The notes beneath the pieces were generated by a model, which worked only from the letters and a program-made list of their open reading frames with translations, had not been told where the DNA came from and searched no databases. The translations under genes and the position numbers were made by a program. A DNA stretch of 64,000 nt from Flavobacterium psychraerolatum (GTDB lineage: Bacteria; Bacteroidota; Bacteroidia; Flavobacteriales; Flavobacteriaceae): assembly GCF_025960985.1 (NCBI RefSeq), contig NZ_JAOQMX010000009.1, positions 29,747 to 93,746 on the forward strand. Reading direction: 5' to 3'. Shown one piece after another: positions 44,785 to 54,084 of this stretch (positions are counted from its first letter, which is position 1; every line of letters starts with the position of its first letter).

Positions 44785-45259
44785 AGTTGTTTCAAATACC
44801 ACACCTATTATTTCCCTTTTAAAAATTGGTAAACTCCAAATTTTTAAAGACTTGTATGGCGAAATTATTATTCCTCAAGAAGTGTTTAATGAAATTGAAG
44901 CAGGGAAAAACAAAGAATATTATACTGATTTGTCCAAAATTGAATGGATTAAAATCGACAAAATAAGTAATGAAAAGTCTTTGTCATACTTTTTAGATTT
45001 AGATAAAGGAGAAGCTGAAGCTATTGTTTTGGCTACTGAAAGAGAAGCTGACTTAATTATTCTTGATGAATCTTTAGGTAGATTTCACGCTAAACATACT
45101 GGAATAAAAGTTACTGGAACAATTGGAATTCTTCTAAAAGCTAAACAACTCGGATATATATCAGAACTAAAACCTTTGCTTTTTGAATTAAGAACAAAAA
45201 ACGTATGGTTAAGTGATAGTTTTATTGAAAATGCGCTGAAACTTGCTAACGAAAAATAG
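44777..45259 (+). CDS. DUF3368 PIN-like nuclease, probable toxin
   Basis: The 160-residue product begins MLKVVSNTTPIISLLKIGKLQIF, the standard start of DUF3368, a PIN-like ribonuclease family. Acidic positions expected of a PIN site are visible: Asp/Asn in VVSNTTPI, Glu in VFNEIEAGK, Asp-Lys-Gly-Glu-Ala-Glu in LDKGEAEAIVLATE and Asp in LIILDESLGR. The first catalytic Asp (usually VVSDTSP) is replaced by Asn6, which could weaken activity. An in-frame ATG at 44762 would add five residues and a longer overlap; the later ATG fits the family. Together with the UPF0175 gene it forms a two-gene module bracketed by direct repeats. Confidence 0.82.
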   Translation: MLKVVSNTTPIISLLKIGKLQIFKDLYGEIIIPQEVFNEIEAGKNKEYYTDLSKIEWIKIDKISNEKSLSYFLDLDKGEAEAIVLATEREADLIILDESLGRFHAKHTGIKVTGTIGILLKAKQLGYISELKPLLFELRTKNVWLSDSFIENALKLANEK

Positions 45260-45282
45260 ACCTGGTAAATCTGCCGTCGCCC

Positions 45283-45437
45283 AACAGCAAAGATTTCGTT
45301 GGGCTTGAAAAGCCAACACCCGAGCTATAGTGAACGGACGTACTAATGAAACCGCGGTTGAACCCTTCGGCTATCGCTCAGGACAGGCTCACCGCTCTAC
45401 TTCCGTCACTATGGGGATATCGATAAACAAGTTTAGG
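45283..45437 (+). repeat. 155-bp direct repeat, copy B
   Basis: Copy B starts 23 bp after the toxin gene stop, in the same orientation as copy A; the unit from copy A to copy B is 1159 bp. It keeps the palindrome AACCGCGGTT and the GCTATCGCTC arm, but two substitutions weaken the other arm (GAGCTATAGT in place of GAGCGATAGC). Both copies lie shortly downstream of a gene stop, as in a cassette array. Confidence 0.9.
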
Positions 45438-45444
45438 TGATTTA

Positions 45445-45470
45445 AGAGGACAAAGCGTCCTCTTTTTTTT
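45445..45470 (+). terminator. Intrinsic terminator after the toxin-antitoxin cassette
   Basis: AGAGGAC (45445-45451) pairs with GTCCTCT (45457-45463) around a 5-nt loop and is followed by eight Ts. It directly follows repeat copy B. Confidence 0.85.
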
Positions 45471-46392
45471 GAGCCGTAAATTAGGCTGGTTTCATTGTAT
45501 TTTCCTTCACATCATCGCATACGTGCCCCAGCTGGCGCAAGAGTAATTGACCGCAAACGCTAGTGCGAGCATCTCGCTCGTGCCCGCAAAAGTAAGCAGT
45601 TACAAGTTGATTTGTAACAAACCCTATCGGTAGGAAATAGAGTAGTGCTATACATTATAATAATAATGACCAAATCATTTTTAAATTTGGCATGATTTAA
45701 ATTATAGGCAAGAGCAAGGGAGACAGGCCCAAAATGACAAATTTTAAGCCAAAAATGGTTCCTACGGTATTTGGGCAATGTCTACTAGCAATTTAAGCCA
45801 CCGATAAAACGGGTTGGGTTATCATTACTGCAAAAAGTAAGGATGGCATATTGTTTTCGAATAAAGTAATTATTCCAATAAACACCTTTTTTGGGAGGTA
45901 GTAATAAAAACGAAAAATAAATCAACATCTCCATTAGCTGTAATTCCAAACTTAAAAATTTATAATAATAACAATATTTTCCTGAAATTAAATATGTTAC
46001 CTCCAAAATTCCTGACAAAGGTCAATGGTATACTAGCAAATTAGAAAAGTGCTATAATGTATAAAATAAATGCTAAAACACTTAGGATATTAGAAATAAA
46101 TATGGTTTTTTTTGAAAGGAAATTTTTTGAACAAACACTTTTTTTATTACATATAAAAGTGTTTGTTTTTGCGCTAAATTCTTGAGATTAATGTTCTAAA
46201 CATTGAAAAAATAAATAAATCTAAAAATAAATAAAATTGTTGTCTTGTAATTTTTTTTATTGGCTAATGTCAATATTAATGGGCTAATTCCATTAGAATA
46301 GTGAGTAAACATGTGTACCTTTAGATAATTTTAATAATAGTGCTGTATCCTTTTAATGACTACTATATACATTTAAAAAAAGTATGAGAACA
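45471..46392. other. Long gene-free stretch with possible relic sequence
   Basis: About 920 bp without a believable gene. A small hairpin (CGAGC-ATCTC-GCTCG, 45566-45580) lies in a GC-richer patch that resembles flavobacterial intergenic repeats. Plus-strand frames between about 45690 and 45900 show runs of normal-looking peptide broken by stops, which may be decayed coding DNA, but I cannot assign a family. The remainder is highly AT-rich. Confidence 0.5.
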
Positions 46393-46420
46393 TTGAATCA
46401 ATATTAAGGAGATAAATTTG
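46393..46420 (+). promoter_or_regulatory. Bacteroidota-type promoter of the ECF sigma factor gene
   Basis: TTG at 46393-46395, a 17-nt spacer and TAAATTTG at 46413-46420 match the TTG / TAnnTTTG consensus of housekeeping promoters in this phylum. The -7 box lies 32 bp before the proposed start codon, giving a short leader. Confidence 0.6.
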
Positions 46421-46452
46421 TATAAAATTTTTTAATATATAAATATTCACGA

Positions 46453-46989
46453 TTGTCTGAAACTATACATTTACAACTAGAATCGCTTTTTTTAATGCAC
46501 TATAAAGATTGGTGTTTATTATCGTATTCTTATCTCAATGACAAAGAAGAGGCAGAGGAGATAGTACAAGATGTATGTGCTAAAATACTTTTAAAAAAAA
46601 AACAAGATGAAATCTTAAATCTTAAAGCATATATCGTTGTAGCTATTAAAAATAGTTGTTTGAAAAAAATTAAGACACAACAGAAATTTACCACTTTATC
46701 AGAAACAGAAGTTGATACTAACGCTAGTAATCTTGAGGACAATAAACCTTCATTGGAGGAACAAACGGGGCAATTATTAAAAATAATTGAAAAATTACCA
46801 CAACCTGCGCAAAAAATTTTTCTACGATGTGTTGTTGATGGTGAAAAATACCAAGAGGTAGCAGATGCGTTAGGAATATCTATCAATACAGTAAAATATC
46901 ATATAAAATCAGCGTATAAAAAAATTAGGGGTGAAATGGTAGAATTTTCAGTTGTATTTTTATTCTTATTGAAAATTTACAGAAAATAA
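46453..46989 (+). CDS. FecI-type ECF sigma factor
   Basis: The 178-residue product is an extracytoplasmic-function sigma factor. Region 2 lies at about residues 10-80 (LESLFLMHYKDWCLLSYSYLNDKEEAEEIVQDV) and region 4 at about 105-165 (IIEKLPQPAQKIFLRCVVDGEKYQEVADALGISINTVKYHIKSAYKKIR). The start is read as TTG at 46453 because the family needs the LESLFLMHYKDW segment and a stop lies 28 bp upstream with no ATG between. The next in-frame ATG at 46495 would cut into region 2. It should direct RNA polymerase to the SusC/SusD genes downstream when released by the FecR-type protein encoded next. A terminator separates it from that gene. The last 15 residues (VVFLFLLKIYRK) are hydrophobic and unusual. 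Confidence 0.88.
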   Translation: MSETIHLQLESLFLMHYKDWCLLSYSYLNDKEEAEEIVQDVCAKILLKKKQDEILNLKAYIVVAIKNSCLKKIKTQQKFTTLSETEVDTNASNLEDNKPSLEEQTGQLLKIIEKLPQPAQKIFLRCVVDGEKYQEVADALGISINTVKYHIKSAYKKIRGEMVEFSVVFLFLLKIYRK

Positions 46990-47025
46990 TCTAGACGAAA
47001 TTAGATTTGATTTTTAGATTGTAGT

Positions 47026-47056
47026 AAAAACTCATTTTTTTGAGTTTTTTTTATTT
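47026..47056 (+). terminator. Intrinsic terminator between sigma factor and anti-sigma genes
   Basis: AAAAACTCA (47026-47034) pairs with TGAGTTTTT (47041-47049), with a T-rich loop and a T tail. It ends about 70 bp before the anti-sigma gene, so the two regulators seem to be transcribed separately. Confidence 0.7.
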
Positions 47057-47128
47057 TAAGACTACCCGATTTCACTTTATGGGGTCTTACTATAAATAGC
47101 ACAAACTAATTATTATATTTTTTCGATT

Positions 47129-48289
47129 ATGGACATAATAGATTTGATTATAAAGAAATTACATAATATTCTTCTCTCTAAAAAAGAAGAACGTTTTTTT
47201 GCTGCATGGATCGAAGAATCTTCACAGAATGCTATTTTCTACAAAGAATTAGAAGTCTTGAAAAATCAAGAGTCGGAAGAAAACCCTTTTAATGACGTAA
47301 ATCCAAATTTGGCATGGCTAAAAGTAATGTCAAAATACAATAAGATTTCAAAAAAGAATGCAGCTCAAACTTTTATTAAACATACTTTTAAATATGCTGC
47401 AATTTTTATAATTGCATTGTCCGTAGGTTATTTAATTAATAATTATGTTTTTAAATCTACCACCATTATTGTACCGAAAAACGAAGTTACTTTAGAGTCA
47501 GAAAACGGAACTATTCAAGTTCTATCTTCCGATATGATTTATGGTATTAAAGATGCTCAAGGACATGTTTTAGGGGCTAAAAGTGGTAGTAAATTGGATT
47601 TTAGAGGAGTGAAATATGTAGGTAAATTGATTTATAATACCTTAAAAGTTCCTTATGGTAAAAAGTTTGAGATTACGTTATCTGATGGTACACTAGTCTA
47701 TCTTAATTCGGGTTCTACCTTTCGTTTTCCTATTAACTTTATTAAAGATAGATCCAGGGAAGTCTTTTTGGAGGGTGAAGGTTTTTTTGAAGTTTTTAAA
47801 GATAAAAAACACCCTTTTGTTGTAAATACTGTTCCTGTAAATGTGACTGTGCTTGGAACCAAATTCAACGTGTCAGCTTATCCCGAAGATACATGGGCGA
47901 CTGTAGTATTGGTAGAAGGTAGTGTAGAATTAAGTTCTAATTCCCCAGGAAATAAGAAACGAAATAAAATACGACTGCAACCAGGGGACCTTGCCAGCTG
48001 GAATTCCAAAACCGAAAACTCTAGATTGTTTAAAGTAGATACGGATATATATACCAGCTGGATTGAGGGACGAATAGTTTTCAAAAACCAACGATTTGTA
48101 AACATTATTAAAAAATTGGAGCGTCATTATAATGTAAAAATTAATAACAACTATAAAGAGCTCAATACAGAATTGTTTACTGCAACTTTTGATGTAGAAA
48201 CAGTTGAAGAAGCTTTGAATTCATTTGCTGAAAATAAGCCTTTCCATTTTGAAAGGAAACAAAATATAATAACAATCAATACACCTTAA
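47129..48289 (+). CDS. FecR-type anti-sigma factor / signal transducer
   Basis: The protein is 386 residues. A cytoplasmic part (about 1-85) has the anti-sigma-like KKEERFFAAWIEES segment. A transmembrane helix spans about 88-106 (AAIFIIALSVGYLINNYVF). The periplasmic FecR domain (about 170-270) has VPYGKKFEITLSDGTLVYLNSGSTFRFP, REVFLEGEGFFEV, HPFVVNT and VLGTKFNVSAY. A C-terminal DUF4974-type, STN-like domain follows (about 315-386, IVFKNQRFVNIIKKLERHYNVKI). It should hold the FecI-type sigma factor until the STN domain of the SusC 76 bp downstream signals substrate. Order and spacing fit a complete transducing system: sigma, anti-sigma, SusC(STN), SusD. Confidence 0.93.
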   Translation: MDIIDLIIKKLHNILLSKKEERFFAAWIEESSQNAIFYKELEVLKNQESEENPFNDVNPNLAWLKVMSKYNKISKKNAAQTFIKHTFKYAAIFIIALSVGYLINNYVFKSTTIIVPKNEVTLESENGTIQVLSSDMIYGIKDAQGHVLGAKSGSKLDFRGVKYVGKLIYNTLKVPYGKKFEITLSDGTLVYLNSGSTFRFPINFIKDRSREVFLEGEGFFEVFKDKKHPFVVNTVPVNVTVLGTKFNVSAYPEDTWATVVLVEGSVELSSNSPGNKKRNKIRLQPGDLASWNSKTENSRLFKVDTDIYTSWIEGRIVFKNQRFVNIIKKLERHYNVKINNNYKELNTELFTATFDVETVEEALNSFAENKPFHFERKQNIITINTP

Positions 48290-48365
48290 AATATACTGCC
48301 TATGAAGAAATAGAATATTGCTAACATTAAACTAACCAGAAAAATACAAATTAAAAATATAATTT

Positions 48366-51300
48366 ATGAAACAAACCACTCGTTTAAGTACCCCTTCATT
48401 TTTTTCTTCTAAAATGAAGTTAACATGGAAAATAACTGCTCTTTTTTGCATGGGAAGCATCATTTGTAAAAGTGCAACAAGTTATTCTCAAAATGTAAAA
48501 GTATCCTATGATTTCAATAATGTGAAGATTACTTCCATTTTAGAAAAAATTGAAAAGGAAACCCAATATAAATTTTTATTTAACAACGAAGAAGTAAATA
48601 CAGAACGTTTAGTATCTGTAAAAGCCGATAATATTGAACTCAAGTCTGTCTTAGAAAAGATTTTTTTAGATTCCAATGTTTCTTTTAAAGTAAAGAACAA
48701 GCAAATTATTTTAAAAGGGGATAAAATAGCTATCGATTCTGAAGCTACTAGCGTTTCAAATCAAAAAAATCAAATTAAAGGGACTGTAAAAGATTCAGAC
48801 GGAATACCAATTCCAGGAGCCAACGTATTGGTAAAAGGAACAACGATTGGAACCACGACAGATATTGATGGGAATTATGTATTAGCTGTTCCTGATACTG
48901 CTAAAATTTTAGTTTTCTCTTACTTAGGTTTAAAAACTACGGAAATTGCAATTAATGGCAAAAAGGTAGTAAATATCTCCTTAGAAAGTAATGCTGCAAC
49001 ATTGAGTGAAGTTATAGTAGTAGGATATAGTAAGGAGAGTAGAAATGAAGTTACGGGTGCTGTTACAAGCATCAAAGCAGATAACCTTGTAACACAGGGA
49101 ACAAATACAATTACGAGATCATTACAGGGTAAAGTTGCTGGTGTTCAAGTAGAATCTGCGGGAGGAAACCCAGGAGCAGGAATGAGAATTTTAATTAGAG
49201 GAACAGGTTCTCTAGGGAATAATGATCCCTTATATATCGTTGATGGGGTACAAGTATCAGATATAAATAATATTTCACCTTCAGATATTGAATCGATGAA
49301 TATTTTAAAGGATGCTTCAGCTGCCGCAATCTATGGTTCTCGTGCCGCAAATGGAGTTGTTATTGTAATTACAAAATCGGGTAAAAAAGGAGAGGCTAAA
49401 ATTAGTTTGAGCGCTTATACAGGAGTTCAGAAAGTAGCCAATAGAGTAAGCGTCTTAAATGCTGAACAATGGGCAAATGTAAGTAATGCAGCGCATGATA
49501 ATGCGGGTTTGGCTCGATTGGATTTAGCACAGAACCCTTCTAGTTTAGGAAGTGGAACAGATTGGCAAAATGAAATTTATAGAATTGCTCCAACTCAAAA
49601 TTATAATTTAAATGTTAGTGGTGGTGGCGAAAATAGTACCTACAGTTTGTCAGGGAGCTATTTAACTCAAAAAGGGATTGTAATTAATACCGATTACAAT
49701 AGAGCTAACCTAAGATTTAAATCAGAGGTTACAAAAGGAAGGTTTAAATTTGGTGAAACGGTTTTATTATCAAGTGGAAAAACTACAGGACAACTAAGTG
49801 GTTGGGGACAAGGACAAGGAGGTAATTCAGCTGGTTCTGCAGCAAAAATGATTCCTGCCTTTGGAGTATATGATGCAAATGCAGTGGGAGGATACGCTGG
49901 TGCAGTAGGACCAGTGGTTACTGTTATCAATCCTGTTGCGCAATCTAATTTAATAAAACCAGAAGATACTGAAAAAAGAACAGTTATTAATGCCTATGTC
50001 GAAGCTTCAATTGTTAAAGGATTGACATATAAATTTAATGCAGGTTACACCAGTGAGAGTAATTATAATTATAGTTATGTGCCTCCTTATGAGATTGGTA
50101 CCTTCTTTACTAATCTGGATGCCGATTTATCTGAAACCAGAACAGAAAGCAATACTATATTATTAGAACACACCTTGGACTATCAGACTAAAATAGGAAA
50201 AAGCAGTTTCAAAGGTTTGCTAGGATACACGTTTCAAAAAACGAACTATAGAAGTTTGTTAGGGAGTAAAAGTGGAATGCCATTAGGAGTTGACGTACTC
50301 GATGCAGGAACAACTAATATACAATCGGGTAGTAATGCAAATGAAAATGTATTGATTTCATATTTTGGAAGATTAATGTATAATTATGACGATAAATATG
50401 TTTTAACGGGTATTATGCGTAGAGATGGATCTTCAAGATTTGGAGAAAATAATAGGTACGGATACTTTCCTTCTTTATCAGGAGCATGGAATATTTCAAA
50501 TGAAGATTTCTTTGATAAAAAAGGTATTGTAAATAGTGCTAAGTTTAGAGTGAGTTATGGTGTATTGGGAAGTCAAAATTTTGCGAATTACTCCTATAGT
50601 CCCGTTATTAATTTGAATGCCAATTATGTAATGGGGCAAAATCAGCAATTGTGGCCTGGAGCAATTCAAACAGCTTTTGCTACGCCTGATATCAAATGGG
50701 AGGTCTCTAAGACTTTGAACTTTGGGACAGACCTTGGTTTCTTTAATAACAAATTAAAAGTGGTAGCCGATTATTTTATTAAGAAAAATTCGGATATCAT
50801 TCTTAGAGTACCTATTCCACTGTCTACTGGAGCTAGTACCAGTAGTCCATATGTAAATGCAGGTAATATTACCAACAAGGGGCTTGAAATTTCAGCATCT
50901 TACGCAAATCAAATAAATGAATTTAGTTATGAATTTAATGGATCGATTAGTTTTATTAAAAATAGAGTAGATAATCTAGGTACGGGAACGCAACAAATTT
51001 TTGGTGGTACTGCAACAATACACGATGCTTTAACGACAATAACACAAGCTGGTGGGCCTGTAGGTGCTTTTTATTTAATTAAAGATGCAGGATTGTTTCA
51101 AACACAGCAGGAAATTAATGATTATACAAAAAATGGAAATCTAATTCAACCAAATGCAAGACCAGGGGATGTTAAATTTCAAGATTATAATAATGACGGT
51201 AAAATAGATCAAAATGATATACAATACTCTGGAAGTCCAACTCCCGATTATTCATTTGGTTTTGGAAGTAATTTTGCTTGGAGAGGTTTTGATATGAAAT

Positions 51301-51746
51301 TGTATTTTCAAGGAACTCATGGAAATAAAATTTACAATGGTTTAAGACAAGATTTAGAAGGGATGGATGCTGAATATAATTATGCATCATCAACCCTAAA
51401 TGCTTGGACACCTACAAATACCAATACTAGTATGCCTAGAGCGGTTATAAATGATCCAAATAGAAACGATCAAACTTCAAGTAGGTTTTTAGAAGATGGA
51501 TCTTACTTAAGATTTAAAACATTACAACTTGGATATAGTTTTTCTGAATCTGTTATAAAACGATTAGGATTAAACAATTTGAGAATATATGTAAGTGCAG
51601 ATAATATTTTTACACTCACAAATTACAAAGGATTTAATCCCGATCTAGGAGGTAGTAGTTCTGTATTAGATAGAGGAGTTGATTTTGGGCCTTTGGCTTA
51701 TCCATTATCTCGAACATTATTAACAGGAGTTCAATTGTCATTTTAA
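48366..51746 (+). CDS. SusC-like TonB-dependent transducer with STN domain, FecIR-linked
   Basis: The product has 1126 residues. Its long N-terminal signal (MKQTTRLSTPSFFSSKMKLTWK... SATSYSQ) is shared with the two SusC proteins further right. Residues 44-118 are an STN domain (VKVSYDFNNVKITSILEKIEKETQYKFLFNNEE). Residues 136-215 are the carboxypeptidase-regulatory-like domain (IKGTVKDSDGIPIPGANVLVKGTT), then the plug (EVIVVGYSKESRNEVTGAVTSI) and a barrel ending in GVQLSF. The STN domain and the adjacent FecI/FecR genes make it the sensor as well as the importer. Its SusD starts 16 bp downstream. Confidence 0.95.
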   Translation: MKQTTRLSTPSFFSSKMKLTWKITALFCMGSIICKSATSYSQNVKVSYDFNNVKITSILEKIEKETQYKFLFNNEEVNTERLVSVKADNIELKSVLEKIFLDSNVSFKVKNKQIILKGDKIAIDSEATSVSNQKNQIKGTVKDSDGIPIPGANVLVKGTTIGTTTDIDGNYVLAVPDTAKILVFSYLGLKTTEIAINGKKVVNISLESNAATLSEVIVVGYSKESRNEVTGAVTSIKADNLVTQGTNTITRSLQGKVAGVQVESAGGNPGAGMRILIRGTGSLGNNDPLYIVDGVQVSDINNISPSDIESMNILKDASAAAIYGSRAANGVVIVITKSGKKGEAKISLSAYTGVQKVANRVSVLNAEQWANVSNAAHDNAGLARLDLAQNPSSLGSGTDWQNEIYRIAPTQNYNLNVSGGGENSTYSLSGSYLTQKGIVINTDYNRANLRFKSEVTKGRFKFGETVLLSSGKTTGQLSGWGQGQGGNSAGSAAKMIPAFGVYDANAVGGYAGAVGPVVTVINPVAQSNLIKPEDTEKRTVINAYVEASIVKGLTYKFNAGYTSESNYNYSYVPPYEIGTFFTNLDADLSETRTESNTILLEHTLDYQTKIGKSSFKGLLGYTFQKTNYRSLLGSKSGMPLGVDVLDAGTTNIQSGSNANENVLISYFGRLMYNYDDKYVLTGIMRRDGSSRFGENNRYGYFPSLSGAWNISNEDFFDKKGIVNSAKFRVSYGVLGSQNFANYSYSPVINLNANYVMGQNQQLWPGAIQTAFATPDIKWEVSKTLNFGTDLGFFNNKLKVVADYFIKKNSDIILRVPIPLSTGASTSSPYVNAGNITNKGLEISASYANQINEFSYEFNGSISFIKNRVDNLGTGTQQIFGGTATIHDALTTITQAGGPVGAFYLIKDAGLFQTQQEINDYTKNGNLIQPNARPGDVKFQDYNNDGKIDQNDIQYSGSPTPDYSFGFGSNFAWRGFDMKLYFQGTHGNKIYNGLRQDLEGMDAEYNYASSTLNAWTPTNTNTSMPRAVINDPNRNDQTSSRFLEDGSYLRFKTLQLGYSFSESVIKRLGLNNLRIYVSADNIFTLTNYKGFNPDLGGSSSVLDRGVDFGPLAYPLSRTLLTGVQLSF

Positions 51747-51762
51747 TTAAAAAACGTACTAG

Positions 51763-53262
51763 ATGAAAAATTATATATTTATAGTAATCTTTGTCATGCT
51801 TTTGGGAGCTTGTACAAATGAATTAGAGCAAATTAATCCAAACGTAATCACGCAAGAGAATTTTTGGAAAACGGAAAATGATGTGCTATTAGGATTGGCA
51901 GCAACCTATAAAACTTTAAAAAGTAAAAACACGGGTTATTGGAATTCTGGAGGGATTCCAGTAGTAAACGGAAGAGGTGACGATTTTTATATTAGGAATG
52001 ATGTTGCAGATTTGTATAGGCTTTCTACGTTTGTAAATGCTTCAACAAATGGTAAGGTAACCGATATTTTTCAAGGAGCTTATCAAGGAATCTTTAGAGC
52101 TAATCAAATTATTGAAAATGTACCAGGTGTTGAAGGTTTAGACGATGGAAGTAAAGCGGCTTATATTGCAGAGGCAAAGTTTTTAAGAGCCTTAAATTAT
52201 TTTTATTTAGTGATTAATTTTGGAGATGTAGCAATTGTAACTTCTGTGCCAAAAACTAAAGAGGACTATTTTATAAAACAAAGCCCACAGGCTGATGTTT
52301 GGATTCAAATAGAAAATGATTTAAAAGATGCCAAAGATGGTTTACCTGTAACGTATGCTTCAAAATGGGTGGGTAGAGCTACCAAAGGGGCTGCAATAGG
52401 ATTTTTGGGTAAAGCCTATATTTATGAAAAAAAATGGGAGTTAGCACAAGCTGAGTTTTCGAATCTTATTGATGCTAATGGAAATGCTATAGCTCCCTAT
52501 GCATATGACTTGTTGGTAAATTATAGTCAGAATTTTGAGAAAGAGTATGATAATAATAAGGAGTCATTGTTTGAAATTCAATTTCAAAATGTTGGAGGTA
52601 CGAATCTTAATCCGACTGAAAATGCAACGGAGTCACAAGGTTCTGTTTCAGGACAGTTTTTTGCACCAGCTGAAGTAGGGGGCTGGTTTGAAGGTTTTCC
52701 AACAAATAAAATGTTTGATGAGTTTCAAAAAGAAAAAACAATTACAAATGATTTTGATCCAAGAATGTATGCTTCTATTGTTTGGAATTATCCAGGGGCA
52801 GTATTTTATACCAAACCTTTTTCAGGATTTACATTACAATTTGGATTTAATTCAATGATAAAGAAATATCAAAATTGGAAAGATAAAAATGAAGGAATTA
52901 AAATTTCTGAAATTAATGAAAAAGCATTACGTTTTGCGGACATTTTATTGTTGCAAGCAGAGGCATTAACGATGCAAAATAAGGTCACTGAAGCATACCC
53001 TTTTATTAATAGAATTAGAAGTAGGGCTAACTTGGTACCTCTGACTATAGGAAAAACAAAGGATGATATGATGAGTGAAATCAGACATCAAAGAATGGTC
53101 GAATTTTTTAGAGAAGGTCAACGTTTTTATGATTTAAAAAGATGGGGATTACTACAGCAAGAAATGACCAACAGTGATAAAGTTGGTAAAGAATTTTATG
53201 ATAGTTCTAAAGATTATTTTCCAATTCCTCAAAATGAATTGAATACCAATCCTAATTGGTAA
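51763..53262 (+). CDS. SusD/RagB-like lipoprotein
   Basis: This 499-residue lipoprotein has its signal ending at Cys17 (MLLGAC). SusD marks are LEQINPNVITQENFWKTENDVLLGLAATYKTLK at the start, AEAKFLRALNYFYLVINFGD near residue 135, ADILLLQAEALTMQNKVTEAYPFINRIRSRANL near residue 390 and MVEFFREGQRFYDLKRWG near residue 445. It ends in YFPIPQNELNTNPNW, a typical SusD end. It pairs with the STN-containing SusC upstream and is followed by a strong terminator, which closes the anti-sigma-SusC-SusD operon. Confidence 0.95.
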   Translation: MKNYIFIVIFVMLLGACTNELEQINPNVITQENFWKTENDVLLGLAATYKTLKSKNTGYWNSGGIPVVNGRGDDFYIRNDVADLYRLSTFVNASTNGKVTDIFQGAYQGIFRANQIIENVPGVEGLDDGSKAAYIAEAKFLRALNYFYLVINFGDVAIVTSVPKTKEDYFIKQSPQADVWIQIENDLKDAKDGLPVTYASKWVGRATKGAAIGFLGKAYIYEKKWELAQAEFSNLIDANGNAIAPYAYDLLVNYSQNFEKEYDNNKESLFEIQFQNVGGTNLNPTENATESQGSVSGQFFAPAEVGGWFEGFPTNKMFDEFQKEKTITNDFDPRMYASIVWNYPGAVFYTKPFSGFTLQFGFNSMIKKYQNWKDKNEGIKISEINEKALRFADILLLQAEALTMQNKVTEAYPFINRIRSRANLVPLTIGKTKDDMMSEIRHQRMVEFFREGQRFYDLKRWGLLQQEMTNSDKVGKEFYDSSKDYFPIPQNELNTNPNW

Positions 53263-53295
53263 AATGATATAATTTCAAAATTGGTTATTTTGATA

Positions 53296-53325
53296 GGGAT
53301 TGTTCTTCGGGACAGTCCCTTTTTT
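53296..53325 (+). terminator. UUCG-loop terminator, first of three near-identical copies
   Basis: GGGATTGTTC and GGACAGTCCC pair around a TTCG loop with T-G wobbles, followed by a T run. The copies at 58734 and 63809 differ by about one base in the stem. Confidence 0.9.
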
Positions 53326-54084
53326 ATCATCTATGATCTTTGTTTTTTTTGTGATTTTTAATTTTATAGCCAGGTAGTAATTCTGATTGGAAATAAATAC
53401 AGTAATAATTGTAAGTAAATTGCTGTTATATTTTTTTTAGTTTGTATTTGTATACCAAAAAAACACCGTTAAATTATTGTTACTATATCGTTTTATGGGT
53501 AGGTATAGAAGTAGCAAATCTTAGTTCTACTAGTATAATAAAGTTTTTAAGATTAAATTTTGATAAAATACTTATTATAATTAGTCATTTTGTTTTTTTT
53601 TGAATCTAAAAATCTCATTAATAGCATTGTTTTATGCTTTGTATATAGGAAAAAAACCATAGGATACATTAAAATAACCTACAGCGACATTCTAACTGTC
53701 GTATTTAAATAAATTTGTCTAATACTTTTTTGGCAAAATCGAATGTTACTTTCAATTTCTAGTTGAAATTATACCATCGTAAAAGGACAAATGGAATACC
53801 ACTATTAGGAGTAGAAATCGAAAAGAATGTACTAATAAAACCATTCTATCATTCTTTTAAAATTAGGTTTTGATATAGTGAATAGAGGATGTTAAGTATT
53901 GATTTGATAACGATGTTATTTGGTTATTGTTTACAAAAAGTAGCAATAGCTATTTTTATGATTTTTTAATGAATAAACTATAAAATAAAAATTAAATAAC
54001 TCTTAAAAAAAAGAATATGAATTAGAAAATAGTTAAAACCAAGAATAATAAACCAACTAAAAAAAAACAACTAAAAAATTTTTT
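53326..54084. other. Intergenic region upstream of a SusC gene, no gene seen
   Basis: About 760 bp, highly AT-rich. A TAAATTTG box occurs at 53710-53717 but lacks a matching TTG at the right distance. The long A-rich leader just before 54085 resembles the leaders of the other SusC genes on this side. No open gene is supported. Confidence 0.5.

Noticed and set aside
44124..45437. Classical integron attC sites
   Set aside because: The repeats are cassette-like in position, but I found no inward-facing RYYYAAC/GTTRRRY pair at their ends and no integrase gene in the window, so I report only direct repeats.
45560..46018. Two minus-strand open frames of 72 and 77 codons in the gene-free stretch
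   Set aside because: Their composition is not protein-like, no family is recognised, and the first overlaps a hairpin repeat.
54001..54084. CRISPR-like or tandem repeat in the A-rich leader before a SusC gene
   Set aside because: The A-rich runs are not periodic with a constant unit; they are ordinary AT-rich leader sequence.
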